Shown here: positions 50,532-60,560 of the stretch, one piece after another
How positions within the stretch are numbered: position 1 is the stretch's first letter
Layout: every line of letters starts with the position of its first letter
DNA from: Chlamydiae bacterium Ga0074140
Lineage (GTDB): Bacteria; Chlamydiota; Chlamydiia; Chlamydiales; Rhabdochlamydiaceae
Length of the DNA stretch: 64,000 bases
NCBI GenBank assembly: GCA_001464115.1
Contig: LNES01000003.1
Location: forward strand, 186,001 to 250,000
Direction: 5' to 3'
The notes under the pieces: generated by a model
Database searches by the model: none
Told to the model about the DNA's origin: nothing
What the model saw: the letters and a program-made list of their open reading frames with translations, nothing else
Program-made: the position numbers and the translations under genes

Positions 50532-51764
50532 ATGATACGAAAAAGTTCGCTTTACTCGCTAATCTTTACCATCTTTTGTGATGGCCTTGGTTGGGGCGTT
50601 GTTTTAACGATCTTCGCGCCACTTCTCATGCATGAATCGAGCACACTTCTTCCACCTGGAACAACCGTGCAGACACAAAATCTGATCTTAGGGTTTCTGA
50701 TCGGCTGCTACCCGCTTACCCAATTTTTCTTCATGCCGGTTATTGGCGCACTATCCGATCACATCGGCAGAAAAAAAGTACTCGAGTGGACAATCCTTTG
50801 TGCAGGCGTTAGTTTCATTCTATCTGCGATCGCAATCTCAATGGGAAGTCTCGTTCTGCTTTTCGTATCGCGCATTTTAGCAGGAATTTTCTCTGCGAAT
50901 GCTGCAACAGCCCAAGCGGCAATTGCTGATATCAGCTCTGAACGGGAAAAGGCAAAAAACCTCTCGCTCACCGGCATTGCCGGGGGACTCTCATGGGTGG
51001 TCGGTCCACCGCTTGGTGGATTTCTCTCAACGGAAGCCTACTTCTCCTGGGCGAATTTTGCGACTCCGCTCTGGTTTGTGGCACTGCTCTTTTTCCTCAA
51101 CTACTTCTGGATCTTGAAATCGTTCCAGGAGACGTACGTCAAAACAGCACATCATGAGAAACACGATTGGAAGCAGGAGATCAGAGACCTCGCCAAACTC
51201 TCGCGGATTCCACGCATGACCCCTTGGCTCGTCGTGACCTTCCTGTTCTATTTTGGTTGGGGCTTTTACGTCCTTTTCTATCCCGCACTTCTTGTGCAGC
51301 GTTTCAATTTTGATCAGGCTGCGATTGGACTTCTTTCGGGATATCTCTCCCTCTTTTGGCTCGCCTCTTCCACTGCGCTCAATAGGGGACTCGCTGAACG
51401 GTTTAAACCCGAAGCGTTTATTCTTCTTGGACTTCCGATTGCAGGGATCCTCTCGATCGTCGTTGCATTTAGCCAGACCATCACCTGGTGGTATGTCACA
51501 TTTCCCTTTCTTGCAATCTGCGGAACCTGCATCTGGACCAACCTTCTCGCCTTCCTCTCCAACCTCGCCGGCAAGGAGAATCAAGGAAAGATTTTCGGTA
51601 TTGCTCAGTCCCTGATGGCATTTGCCATGTTCGTGAGCCCCGTGATCTCAGGGTTTCTCGCAGCACTAGACGAACGCATCCCCCTCACAGCCAGCGGCCT
51701 AATTCTTGCTGCAAGTGGCGCCTTCGCTGCTCTTTACTATTTTCGTCGCCCCAGGCATCCTTAG
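50532..51764 (+). CDS. MFS transporter, TetA-like
   Basis: FFMPVIGALSDHIGRKKVLEWTI...AGIFSANAATAQAAIADISSEREKAKN. Confidence 0.85.
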   Translation: MIRKSSLYSLIFTIFCDGLGWGVVLTIFAPLLMHESSTLLPPGTTVQTQNLILGFLIGCYPLTQFFFMPVIGALSDHIGRKKVLEWTILCAGVSFILSAIAISMGSLVLLFVSRILAGIFSANAATAQAAIADISSEREKAKNLSLTGIAGGLSWVVGPPLGGFLSTEAYFSWANFATPLWFVALLFFLNYFWILKSFQETYVKTAHHEKHDWKQEIRDLAKLSRIPRMTPWLVVTFLFYFGWGFYVLFYPALLVQRFNFDQAAIGLLSGYLSLFWLASSTALNRGLAERFKPEAFILLGLPIAGILSIVVAFSQTITWWYVTFPFLAICGTCIWTNLLAFLSNLAGKENQGKIFGIAQSLMAFAMFVSPVISGFLAALDERIPLTASGLILAASGAFAALYYFRRPRHP

Positions 51765-51784
51765 AGGGAAAATGGCCAAAAGCT

Positions 51785-52942
51785 GTGAACTTTAGATTTT
51801 TAAACATTCCCGTTTATATCCACCCCACGTTCTGGATCTTCCTGCTTTTTTTCACGAACGTCTATCGCAACCCGTCGATCGAGAGCCTCATCCTCGGTGG
51901 CGTGATGTTTTTCAGCCTTCTCGTTCATGAGTTTGGACATGCATTAACAGCAGCATATTTTGGAGCAAGGCCCTCGATCACACTCGAAGCCTTTGGAGGA
52001 CGAGCCGAATACAACCCCACTGGGATCACCCTTAAGCAGAGATTTCTCATCACCCTGAATGGGCCTCTGTTCGAAAGCATCTTAATTCTCCTCTCCTACT
52101 CTCTCTTAAAATCTGGAAACTTTGAGGCCCATCCGCATATTCAATATCTTCTCCAGGTCACCATGCGACTCAATATCCTCTGGTGCCTTCTCAACCTCGT
52201 TCCCGTCATGCCTCTCGATGGGGGACAGCTTCTCCGCTATCTGCTAGAGCGAAAATTTGGCTACAAAGGGTATCGTGCAAGCATCATCATCGGCCTTATT
52301 TCCATCGTTGTGATGACACCATACCTCTTTTCTCAAGGCTACTCCTTTTTTGGACTCCTGCTCCTTTTCATGGGATTAGAAAACTACCAAGCTCTCCAGC
52401 GGGAGGAGCGCGCATCGGGCAAAAGTAGCCAGCTCAACCAGTACCTTGAAAGTGTGGAAGCGATCAACAAGAACGAGCTAGACAAAGCAAAGCTCCTTCT
52501 CAAAAAGCTCCTTAAATCTCGAGATCCAAAGGTCAAACATCTCGCCGTCGAATCGATGGCAAAAATTCACTACAAAGAGAACGAGACTGAAAAATCTTAC
52601 GATCTTCTTATAAATGCCGACCCCCAGCTCCTCAAAGAGGGGAAGACTCTCCTCTGCAAACTCGCATTCGAGCGCAAGAATTACGAACTCGTAAGTCAAT
52701 ACGCGCTCGATATCTATGCAAGTGACCCAACCTTCGAAATCGCCCTCCTGAATTCCCAAGCCTTTGCCCATTTAAAAGATCCAGACCTAGCAGGGGGCTG
52801 GCTTGAAACCGCCGCCCAGTTTGGCGATGAGTACCGCGAGCGCGTGAAAGAGAAGCTCTCCGATCCCGCCTATGATGCCGTAAGAGATGCGGAGATCTTT
52901 AAAGAACATACAAACATAGTTTTACAACAAAGTAATAAATAA
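51785..52942 (+). CDS. Site-2 protease-like (M50) membrane metalloprotease with TPR-like C-terminus
   Basis: FFSLLVHEFGHALTAAYFGA (HExxH) and NLVPVMPLDGGQLLRYLLE; GTG start at 51785 inferred because the ORF opens inside the preceding gene. Confidence 0.8.
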   Translation: MNFRFLNIPVYIHPTFWIFLLFFTNVYRNPSIESLILGGVMFFSLLVHEFGHALTAAYFGARPSITLEAFGGRAEYNPTGITLKQRFLITLNGPLFESILILLSYSLLKSGNFEAHPHIQYLLQVTMRLNILWCLLNLVPVMPLDGGQLLRYLLERKFGYKGYRASIIIGLISIVVMTPYLFSQGYSFFGLLLLFMGLENYQALQREERASGKSSQLNQYLESVEAINKNELDKAKLLLKKLLKSRDPKVKHLAVESMAKIHYKENETEKSYDLLINADPQLLKEGKTLLCKLAFERKNYELVSQYALDIYASDPTFEIALLNSQAFAHLKDPDLAGGWLETAAQFGDEYRERVKEKLSDPAYDAVRDAEIFKEHTNIVLQQSNK

Positions 52943-52995
52943 TTTATTTTCCGTAGATTTGTTAGTTTTGTAGATTTCCGGTAAAATTAACCGCA

Positions 52996-54234
52996 ATGAA
53001 TAATCAAGAAGTTGAATCTACAAAAACGGGCTGTTTTAAAACAAAACTCAGCCTGCTCTGGATGAACCTCTCCAGCGAGCCCCTGATCGCGATCTATAGC
53101 CTTATGCCCTTCATCTTGCGCAAAGAGCTCGGCGCAACGATGTTTCAGATCTCCCTATTCACCATCCTCAGCCCCGTGCTCTCTGTTCTCTCATTTTATT
53201 GGGGCTCCTGGCTCTCTCATCGCAAAAATCAGCTCTTGCCCAACTTGATCGGCGCCTGGATCCTCGCGCGCGTTCCCTTCTTCTTTTTTCCCTACATCGA
53301 CACCTTCTGGATGATGTTCCTCTGCTCCGGTGTCTACCAACTCTTCAGTCGTGCCTCCACACCCGCCCTCATGGAAATCCTCAAACGCAACCTCCCCAAA
53401 AAAACCCGCGAACACGTCTTCTCTCTCTACTACGTCCTCAGCGTCCTCGAGGGGATCCTCATCGGCCTCCTCCTCACACAAGTGCTCACCATCTGCGACA
53501 ACAACTGGAGAATGCTCTTCCTCATCTGCGCCTTCTTGAGCCTTACAAGCGTCTTCATCCAGCTCCAAATCAAAATCCCTCGCGTGAAAGAAGAAGCAGC
53601 ACCCGCTCCTAAAAACCGCCTCATCCAACCCCTCAAAGAGAGCGTCCGCCTCCTACAAACCCGCCCCGACTTTGCCATCTTCCAGTGGGGATTCATGATC
53701 GGCGGCTTCGCCCTCATGCTCACCGCACCCGTCCGCTCCATTTTTACCGCAGATCTCCTGCCCGTCTCACTCGCCGATGTCACCCTCGCAAGATGCATGT
53801 TCGTCGGACTCGGCATGGCAGGCTCCTCCCTCATCTGGAAAAAAGCCCTCGAACTCTACGGCATCCACCGCCTCACCGCCTGGATCCTCATCGGCTTCGG
53901 CATCTATCCGCTCTTCCTCCTTCTCGCCTCCGTCCACCTCTCCTGGTTCTACCTCGCACACCTCATCTACGGCATCGCCCAAGGCGGAAGCCACCTCGTC
54001 TGGCACCTCTCTGGAACCATCTTCGCCGGCGACCAGAACAGCACCCCCTTCACCACCATCAACGTCCTCATGATCGGCATCCGCGGAGCCATCGGACCCC
54101 TCCTCGGCGGCCTACTCTGCAGCAGCTTCGGCCCTATCCCCGTTCTCCTCCTCGGCGCCCTCATCGGCCTCTTCGGCGGCTACCTCATCCTCAACTGGAC
54201 GCGCGAGAAGCTCGCCCGCCCCTCCCTCGACTAA
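52996..54234 (+). CDS. MFS transporter
   Basis: 12-TM pattern; MNNQEVESTKTGCFKTKLSLLWMNLSSEPLIAIYSLMPFILRKELGATMFQ...; strongly C-ending codons in the 3' half. Confidence 0.8.
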   Translation: MNNQEVESTKTGCFKTKLSLLWMNLSSEPLIAIYSLMPFILRKELGATMFQISLFTILSPVLSVLSFYWGSWLSHRKNQLLPNLIGAWILARVPFFFFPYIDTFWMMFLCSGVYQLFSRASTPALMEILKRNLPKKTREHVFSLYYVLSVLEGILIGLLLTQVLTICDNNWRMLFLICAFLSLTSVFIQLQIKIPRVKEEAAPAPKNRLIQPLKESVRLLQTRPDFAIFQWGFMIGGFALMLTAPVRSIFTADLLPVSLADVTLARCMFVGLGMAGSSLIWKKALELYGIHRLTAWILIGFGIYPLFLLLASVHLSWFYLAHLIYGIAQGGSHLVWHLSGTIFAGDQNSTPFTTINVLMIGIRGAIGPLLGGLLCSSFGPIPVLLLGALIGLFGGYLILNWTREKLARPSLD

Positions 54235-54308
54235 CTCAAAAAGAAAGCCTTGCCCTAGATTTAAGCTCCAACGCATCCTGATTAGTTCCAAAAGGGAAGA
54301 ACAGCCTT

Positions 54309-54782
54309 ATGGCATCGATCACTTTTCAAAGAGTTAAGACAACAGGCCACGAGTGCTACATCTGCAAGGTAGAAAGCACTTCGCCCTTCATCGCACATCT
54401 GATCAACAAACAAAACGAACTGGGCCATCACGTCCATGAAAAATGCCTGAAAATTTGGGCCCGAACTCGGAAAAACTATAAATGCCAAGTCTGCCAGAAG
54501 ACATTCGATAAGAAATCTATCTTCCCCATCCGAAAACGCACTCTGCGCAAAGATACCTGCGATGCCCTCCAAGAAGGATTAAACATAGCAGCAGGGATGC
54601 TGGGTCTTGTGGCAATCGGCTTCGGGGCATGCCTCGTCTCCAGAAGACAGCGATCACTCCCGCCCTTTGATAACGAAACCGGCGACGCTCTAAGAACCAG
54701 CGTCCTCTCGATCGCAGGCCCCTGCACGCTCCTCTTTTTTCTTTCCCTCATCAATCGCCGCCAAAACCCACACCTGTTTTAA
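54309..54782 (+). CDS. RING-like zinc-finger protein with C-terminal transmembrane hairpin
   Basis: CYIC...GHHVHEKCLKIWARTRKNYKCQVC; hydrophobic segments AAGMLGLVAIGFGACLV and SIAGPCTLLFFLSLI. Confidence 0.5.
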   Translation: MASITFQRVKTTGHECYICKVESTSPFIAHLINKQNELGHHVHEKCLKIWARTRKNYKCQVCQKTFDKKSIFPIRKRTLRKDTCDALQEGLNIAAGMLGLVAIGFGACLVSRRQRSLPPFDNETGDALRTSVLSIAGPCTLLFFLSLINRRQNPHLF

Positions 54783-55041
54783 AACAAGCTCAGACTTTAA
54801 ATTCCGCCGTTCCGATTATCCAAAAATCTCAAGCTTGGAAACAAGCAGCGTCTAGCGGTGATTTTTTCTTGTATTTGTTAAAAAAATTTTTCCATCCTTG
54901 GGGCATTTGATTTAAGAAAATAAATTTTTATTAATAAAATTAGTTTCAAAAATTATCAGAATATTTGTTTTTTATGCTATTTTTTGTTAAAATAACCGGA
55001 CGATTGATTTTGAGGGGTCGATTTTAAATTTTAGAGACTTT

Positions 55042-56235
55042 ATGAGCATCCCACCCGTAACAGCAAAACTACACATTTTAAATGGCGGCTCGGCAAATCT
55101 TCTCGGCCTTGTTTGCCAGTTTGTCGACTGCAGCGAGGTTTCACAGACAAGCAAAACATTTCGAACAGCAAACCTTCTTGCTATTGCTCAAATCTTTAAA
55201 GAAAAAAGAAGCGATATTCGGTTAAGCCCCAAACTTGCTGAAGAAAGAGCGTTCTTACTTCGATCAATTCGGGCAAGAATTTCTAGACTACCTCAGAGGA
55301 ATTCCGACTTTTTTCACGTTGTACGCGGTTGTCTCGAGAAATACGAGCATATCCAGGACCATTTTTTGGCTATCCATTTTGGACGTCGTCTTTTACATGG
55401 GATTGATGTTGTAACCACAACTGTAAACAAGCCATCTTTCCGAAGTCCAACTTTGAGGGCTGAGGTATGCTTTGGATCAATGATGTTGGTTTCTGCTTCC
55501 GCTTCAATGAACATTTCGACGGAATCCGCAATCTACACTTTGGATAGAGCTGCGAGACAAATGGGAGCGCCCATTCCCGTTCGAAACCATGTTCAAGAAG
55601 ATCAGTGGATCGATCGCATCAATCAAAATTTACAAAAGCGGTTAATCTCCATTGATTCAGAAAATCGTCTTGATGTAAACAAAGCATTGAACGCTTTTTA
55701 TGTGAATCAAAAAAAGTTAGCTTCATTATCAGAAACGTCCAGAGAAGCTTTTCAACGGGCATTGCGTACAAATGCACCAGGATCCATCTCTATTTCCTTA
55801 TTGCGGTTTGCTGAAATTGAAGAACTTATTGTCGAAATGCAAGAATGTGGCGTGTTCTCATTTTCCAATCATATTTTTAATTATCAGCAAGAGCTAGTAA
55901 AAGAACATATCATGCCTGCTGAGAATTTCCAGGTAATAGAAGGACTAGAATTTGTATCATTAAATCGCCGCGAACTTGCAAGCGCTGAAGATGTTGTTCT
56001 TCCCTTACATGTCCCAGCGCAACCACCCGTAGATGGCTCGAATCTTGCAAATCAACCAAATCCTGAAAATCCAGCAAGACTTGAACAGGGCTGGTTCTCC
56101 GAATTTTTTCCTCAGCTACCATTTTGGTTGCGGATACCGTTGTTTCCTGTTTGGCTATCGTGGTACTATATCATCATTCCCATTATCTCCGCGGTACGCG
56201 ATGAGATAGAAAGCCAATATGTGGGAACTGACTAG
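55042..56235 (+). CDS. Candidate effector, N-terminal F-box-like, C-terminal hydrophobic anchor
   Basis: N-terminal LLGLVCQFVDCSEVSQTSKTFRTANLLAIAQIFKEK; C-terminal FPQLPFWLRIPLFPVWLSWYYIIIPIISAV shared with the next gene. Confidence 0.55.
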   Translation: MSIPPVTAKLHILNGGSANLLGLVCQFVDCSEVSQTSKTFRTANLLAIAQIFKEKRSDIRLSPKLAEERAFLLRSIRARISRLPQRNSDFFHVVRGCLEKYEHIQDHFLAIHFGRRLLHGIDVVTTTVNKPSFRSPTLRAEVCFGSMMLVSASASMNISTESAIYTLDRAARQMGAPIPVRNHVQEDQWIDRINQNLQKRLISIDSENRLDVNKALNAFYVNQKKLASLSETSREAFQRALRTNAPGSISISLLRFAEIEELIVEMQECGVFSFSNHIFNYQQELVKEHIMPAENFQVIEGLEFVSLNRRELASAEDVVLPLHVPAQPPVDGSNLANQPNPENPARLEQGWFSEFFPQLPFWLRIPLFPVWLSWYYIIIPIISAVRDEIESQYVGTD

Positions 56236-56246
56236 CAGAAATTTTT

Positions 56247-57812
56247 ATGAGTCTCTCTTTTGTATCGGCAAAACAACAAATATTTAGTGGCAATGGCAGA
56301 GGCCCTCTCACACTTGTCTGCCAATTTGCAGATTCTATAGAAATTTCAAAAACAAATAAGGCTTTTCGTAGTGCGAATCTTTTCGCAACTTCTCAAGTAC
56401 TTAGAGAAAAAATTGGTCTGTTGTCTCTTAATTTTAAATCTCCTCAGGACAAACAATCGGCGCTTCAATTGCTAAATGAAAAAATAGAAGCGTACTCCGT
56501 GAGATTTGCTGAGATAGCAGAAAATGGTAACCTCAACCGCGCTATCGACCAACGAGCTCCTCTTGGCGAATTATTACAATATTACAGCGGGTTATCCGAT
56601 TTTAACAGCTCACACAACTCTCGCCTTTTAATTCAATATACTGGGTTGATGATAGAAAAATTAAACGACAACAACATGGGGTATGGAGCATTTACCTGTT
56701 CTTCTACTTCTTTTATTTCAACCCAACGTACCCAGCGTTTTGTAGTTGCCCCTCCACAGTTAGTAGAAGCAGACTGGATAAGGCGCGTAAATGAAAGTTT
56801 CGCAAGACGTTTTAGATCGATTGATATGAGCAACCCAAATCAAATTGGTGCGGTTTTGCATGCAACACACGCTAGTCAGAAAAAGCTTGCATCGTTAACA
56901 CCGACAGCCGGCGAGGCATTCGACAATATACATCGTGAGCCATCCCCTTCCATCACTCATGCCCTTTCTTTCCTTATGAAAAAAGAAGAGGTAGTGTTAG
57001 AGGTGCAGGAGACTGTCGGTGCAGATTTTTTCAAAAGCATCAGAGAGAAATTCGCCCCCTTGGCGATCCGCTTGGATCGTGTTGCGGATGAAACAAATGA
57101 GGGCTTGAGTCATTGGCTATATGACCCAAATCATCAAAGGGAGAGATTTGTGCCCTCGGATTTTTATCATAGAGGGGTTTTATCTCCAGAAATCTGGCAA
57201 CTAACGGGGTTGTATAAGCTTCACATATCGGGCTGCGGGTTGACGGTGATCCCAGAAGAGATTCAAAACCTGGTAAATTTACGTGAGCTCGATGCAAGCG
57301 ACAATCGTCTCGAACAGATATCGGAGGTGGTTGCAAGACTGGCGAATTTAAGGCGTTTAAGCCTCAACAACAATCGTATCAGAGAAGTGCCGCATTTTTT
57401 AAGAGACCTTCGATTTTTAGTTTTTCTCCATTTAGAGGAAAACCCCATTCTCCATCCTGAAGAACTTAATCGATTTCAAAGAATGCTCTCCCAGCGCCCA
57501 AATGTGCAGGAAGAATTAGCACGAACAAGAGCCGATGCAGAAGCGTTGCTCCGAGGGTTACATGAAAGGAGTGCAGGAGATTCCGCAGATCGCGAAAATC
57601 CCCAAAGACTTCAGGCAGTTGATTTACCTGTGTTTGAATATTTTTTCCAGCTTCCAATTTGGCTGAGGATACCTTTGTTTCCTGTTTGGCTATCTTGGAA
57701 ACTGTTCGAAATGTTGTGGCTCAATATCATCTCGCCTCTTCTCATTGCTATACAAGATAGAATGGAGGAGTTGGATGATGAAGTGGCTCAAGCTGACCAC
57801 AACGTGCTGTAG
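56247..57812 (+). CDS. Candidate effector, F-box-like + leucine-rich repeats + C-terminal hydrophobic anchor
   Basis: N-terminal LTLVCQFADSIEISKTNKAFRSANLFATSQVLREK; LRRs LTVIPEEIQNLVNLRELDASDNRLEQISEVVARLANLRRLSLNNNRI; FQLPIWLRIPLFPVWLSW. Confidence 0.6.
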   Translation: MSLSFVSAKQQIFSGNGRGPLTLVCQFADSIEISKTNKAFRSANLFATSQVLREKIGLLSLNFKSPQDKQSALQLLNEKIEAYSVRFAEIAENGNLNRAIDQRAPLGELLQYYSGLSDFNSSHNSRLLIQYTGLMIEKLNDNNMGYGAFTCSSTSFISTQRTQRFVVAPPQLVEADWIRRVNESFARRFRSIDMSNPNQIGAVLHATHASQKKLASLTPTAGEAFDNIHREPSPSITHALSFLMKKEEVVLEVQETVGADFFKSIREKFAPLAIRLDRVADETNEGLSHWLYDPNHQRERFVPSDFYHRGVLSPEIWQLTGLYKLHISGCGLTVIPEEIQNLVNLRELDASDNRLEQISEVVARLANLRRLSLNNNRIREVPHFLRDLRFLVFLHLEENPILHPEELNRFQRMLSQRPNVQEELARTRADAEALLRGLHERSAGDSADRENPQRLQAVDLPVFEYFFQLPIWLRIPLFPVWLSWKLFEMLWLNIISPLLIAIQDRMEELDDEVAQADHNVL

Positions 57813-57984
57813 GAATTTCATCCCCGATTCAATGGCTTCCGTCTAAAGCTGTTTAGCTATAATAATAAATTTTTCCAAATTTGTTTCATAATTTTTTATT
57901 TACTTGTCAGAATTTAATTAAATTCTGTTTTTTATTTTTATCAGATACATTCTCGCCAGAATTTTTTCAGAAAAAGAGGTTGTT

Positions 57985-58356
57985 ATGGCAGCGATTTCAG
58001 ACGCATTAAGAACTGCAAATGTCCTTCTTCCGGATGCTGTACCATTCGATTGTCCTGATGCAGCCGTTCCTCATGAACCGATAAATCAATATCAGATCCA
58101 TGCCATCGTGCATCTTGACGTTGTAGGGGAGAGAGCCAATCGGGCTGCAACAAGAGCCCATCAGCAACAGCTTTCTCATTCTTTGGCAAATGCTTCTAAT
58201 AGTTTGGTAAGCCTCAGAAACAACATCAGTGCAGCTGGACGCAACATCGATGCTGTATTTGTAGCTACGCTCCCTTCGAGATGGGAGTCTGTCTTATTGA
58301 CAATCGGTTCGATTCTCCTGATTTTGGGGCTCATTTTTCTTTGCATGGGAATTTAA
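57985..58356 (+). CDS. Hypothetical tail-anchored protein
   Basis: C-terminal WESVLLTIGSILLILGLIFLCMGI. Confidence 0.6.
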   Translation: MAAISDALRTANVLLPDAVPFDCPDAAVPHEPINQYQIHAIVHLDVVGERANRAATRAHQQQLSHSLANASNSLVSLRNNISAAGRNIDAVFVATLPSRWESVLLTIGSILLILGLIFLCMGI

Positions 58357-58579
58357 CCCACAAGTTCAGCGAGCGGTCGCGATTTTTGGAATCTCTTTGA
58401 ATTTGAGGTGAATTTTCGTGGTCGGGAGCTGAAAATACACGCGCGCATGTATTTTCAGCGATGGTAATCGAAGTTGTAAAAAATCAAAAGCGTTCTCAAA
58501 ATATCATTTCGTATTGCAATTTTTCCGTTAAGATGTAGAATCCCCCGCCGTTCCTTAACCCAAACCTTTGGAGGTTTTT

Positions 58580-59005
58580 ATGGCTTCGCAAGTTTCTATG
58601 GCAAATGCTTCAGCACGATCCTTTTCATTGGAAATCGAAGAAAACGAATATGAGGCGTTTGAGTTGAGATCTGATTGTGTAAAAGATGGCGCCAAAGCAG
58701 TAGCGAATTTAACGGTCGACTTTGCTGCGATGAGTCTTGGAGTAGCCTTGAAAAATGCTCTTCTTCCTGCCGTTATGGCACCTATCCAAACTGTTAGGCC
58801 GTTGGCTGCCATGTGTGGAGCTTCCGCGAGCCTCAATTCTTGCCAGGCTGCCGTAACAGAAACGGTTACAGGTGGGATTGATTCTGCACTGGAATCAACA
58901 GCCAATGTAGCTAAAGCGGCAATCGGGGTAGCGGTTGATACTACGGTCGATACTTGTGTCCAAGTAAAAGACTCTTGTGTCTCCAACGTTGGCTCTTTGT
59001 GTTAA
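58580..59005 (+). CDS. Hypothetical hydrophobic protein sharing an N-terminal leader with the 59120 gene
   Basis: MASQVSMANASARS...; GGAGG upstream; start 58580 rather than 58568. Confidence 0.6.
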   Translation: MASQVSMANASARSFSLEIEENEYEAFELRSDCVKDGAKAVANLTVDFAAMSLGVALKNALLPAVMAPIQTVRPLAAMCGASASLNSCQAAVTETVTGGIDSALESTANVAKAAIGVAVDTTVDTCVQVKDSCVSNVGSLC

Positions 59006-59119
59006 TTGCCAAAAACACTTTTTGTACCGGCTTGCTTCTCTCTCGCTCATCACGGGGGGAGAGAGACTCTCATGTCAATATGCACAATTGTTCTTTAACC
59101 CTAATTTCTTGAGATTTTT

Positions 59120-60553
59120 ATGGCATCGCAAATTTCTATGACAAATGCATCAGTTCCTCGGATCGTACCGAACGTGGATGAGTCGGAACCAGACAGACCA
59201 TTTTGGAAAAAGCGAGGAGTTTGGGCTGGAGCGGCTATACTTATGGTATGTGCAACGTATACCTTCATAAGCAGCAGACAAAGGAGTCGCGAACGATCGG
59301 CTATTTCCATAAATATGCTAAGGGAAAGAAATACAGAGCGCCCAGCGATCTCTGCGATTGTAATGGAATATTTAGAACCTGATGATCTCTTCTTTTCAGG
59401 AAGAATTAGAACTGCTCTTCAGCAGGTTTTTTCAGGCAATATCCATCAATTTTATGAGGAAACTGAAGCAACTCAGATTCACAAGTGGGTCGTTGATGAC
59501 ATAGAAACGACAGTTATCCCACGAGATGATCGTCTTTATTGTGAGACGGTAAACTACAAAGCCGGCCCACGAAAGATAACTCCTTTAAGTTTGCAAAGAA
59601 GAACCATCGAAGAGAATATGAATGATCTCACACAGTGCGTAGCGAACATAGAGAATACTGGCCGTCTAAAGTTCTTTTCCATGCAGGTCGAGGAAGTTCT
59701 TCGAGTTATGCCGACGAGTAGTAGACGTGTAGAAGCTTGTCTTCTATTGCGTAGTGACAACTTATTTTGGCGTGTATTTGAAAAAACAGGTGCTATGAAA
59801 GTAACCTTTCTGATCCCATTTACTAATTATTGTTTTGCTGAATCAGATATTTATGCAGACACAACGGTCAAAATAATCAAAACGCTTGGGAAGGTTAACT
59901 GGACTCTCCCTCTCTCGGAAACCTTGAAAAATGCCCTGCTGCTTGCACAATCTTTTCAAGTCCATGGAGTACAGTCTAAAAAAATAAATGAGCAGTCTCT
60001 AGTCGAGTCTCCGGATCTGGTAGAGCTTGTACCTATCGGCTCTGCCAGCAGAATAGATAATAGATTTGTCTTGAGCGAGTTTATGTGGGGTGTGACGTTG
60101 ATTTGTAATGGAGGTTTTCGCGATAATCATGCCCAAATTATCATCGAAGGATTAGAAAATGGTGTCTATTTCATGAAACTCGCGCATCTACATATTGGCG
60201 ATGATGGTAAAGAAGAGGTGGAATTTCGCCTTCTCGATTCGAACGCATTAAAATATGTTGAACGAACAGAAGTATGGAAAATACCTCGCACAAAGGCACA
60301 AGAAATGTTTGTTTCAATTCAGGCGGATGAGCGATCTCCGCCTAAGCTTGATAGGTGGGGACGCGATTCACTCTTCGTAAAGGAAGGAACAGACAGTTGC
60401 TTTACTTGGGCTAGGGAAAAACTGAAAATATGCGATATCGATCTGGGGAAGAGTTCGATTGGATTTTTGTTCACAATAACAAAAAATTATACCAAGCCAG
60501 ATGAGAGCCACAAACAAAACAAACAACTAACCACGTCGCACAATAAAATATAG
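59120..60553 (+). CDS. Candidate effector: leader + TM + F-box-like segment + putative permuted papain-like C-terminal domain
   Basis: MASQISMTNASV; TM GVWAGAAILMVCATYTFI; ISAIVMEYLEPDDLFFSGRIRTAL; DNHAQIIIEGLENGVYFMKLAHL (His) and DSCFTWAREKLKICDI (Cys). Confidence 0.55.
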   Translation: MASQISMTNASVPRIVPNVDESEPDRPFWKKRGVWAGAAILMVCATYTFISSRQRSRERSAISINMLRERNTERPAISAIVMEYLEPDDLFFSGRIRTALQQVFSGNIHQFYEETEATQIHKWVVDDIETTVIPRDDRLYCETVNYKAGPRKITPLSLQRRTIEENMNDLTQCVANIENTGRLKFFSMQVEEVLRVMPTSSRRVEACLLLRSDNLFWRVFEKTGAMKVTFLIPFTNYCFAESDIYADTTVKIIKTLGKVNWTLPLSETLKNALLLAQSFQVHGVQSKKINEQSLVESPDLVELVPIGSASRIDNRFVLSEFMWGVTLICNGGFRDNHAQIIIEGLENGVYFMKLAHLHIGDDGKEEVEFRLLDSNALKYVERTEVWKIPRTKAQEMFVSIQADERSPPKLDRWGRDSLFVKEGTDSCFTWAREKLKICDIDLGKSSIGFLFTITKNYTKPDESHKQNKQLTTSHNKI

Positions 60554-60560
60554 AAAAAGT

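Noticed and set aside
53191-54281. Alternative-frame ORFs around the MFS gene (e.g. 53685..54281 +, 53191..53628 -)
   Set aside because: Explained by extreme C-ending codon bias in the real MFS frame; translations are Arg/Pro/His or Glu/Asp low complexity.
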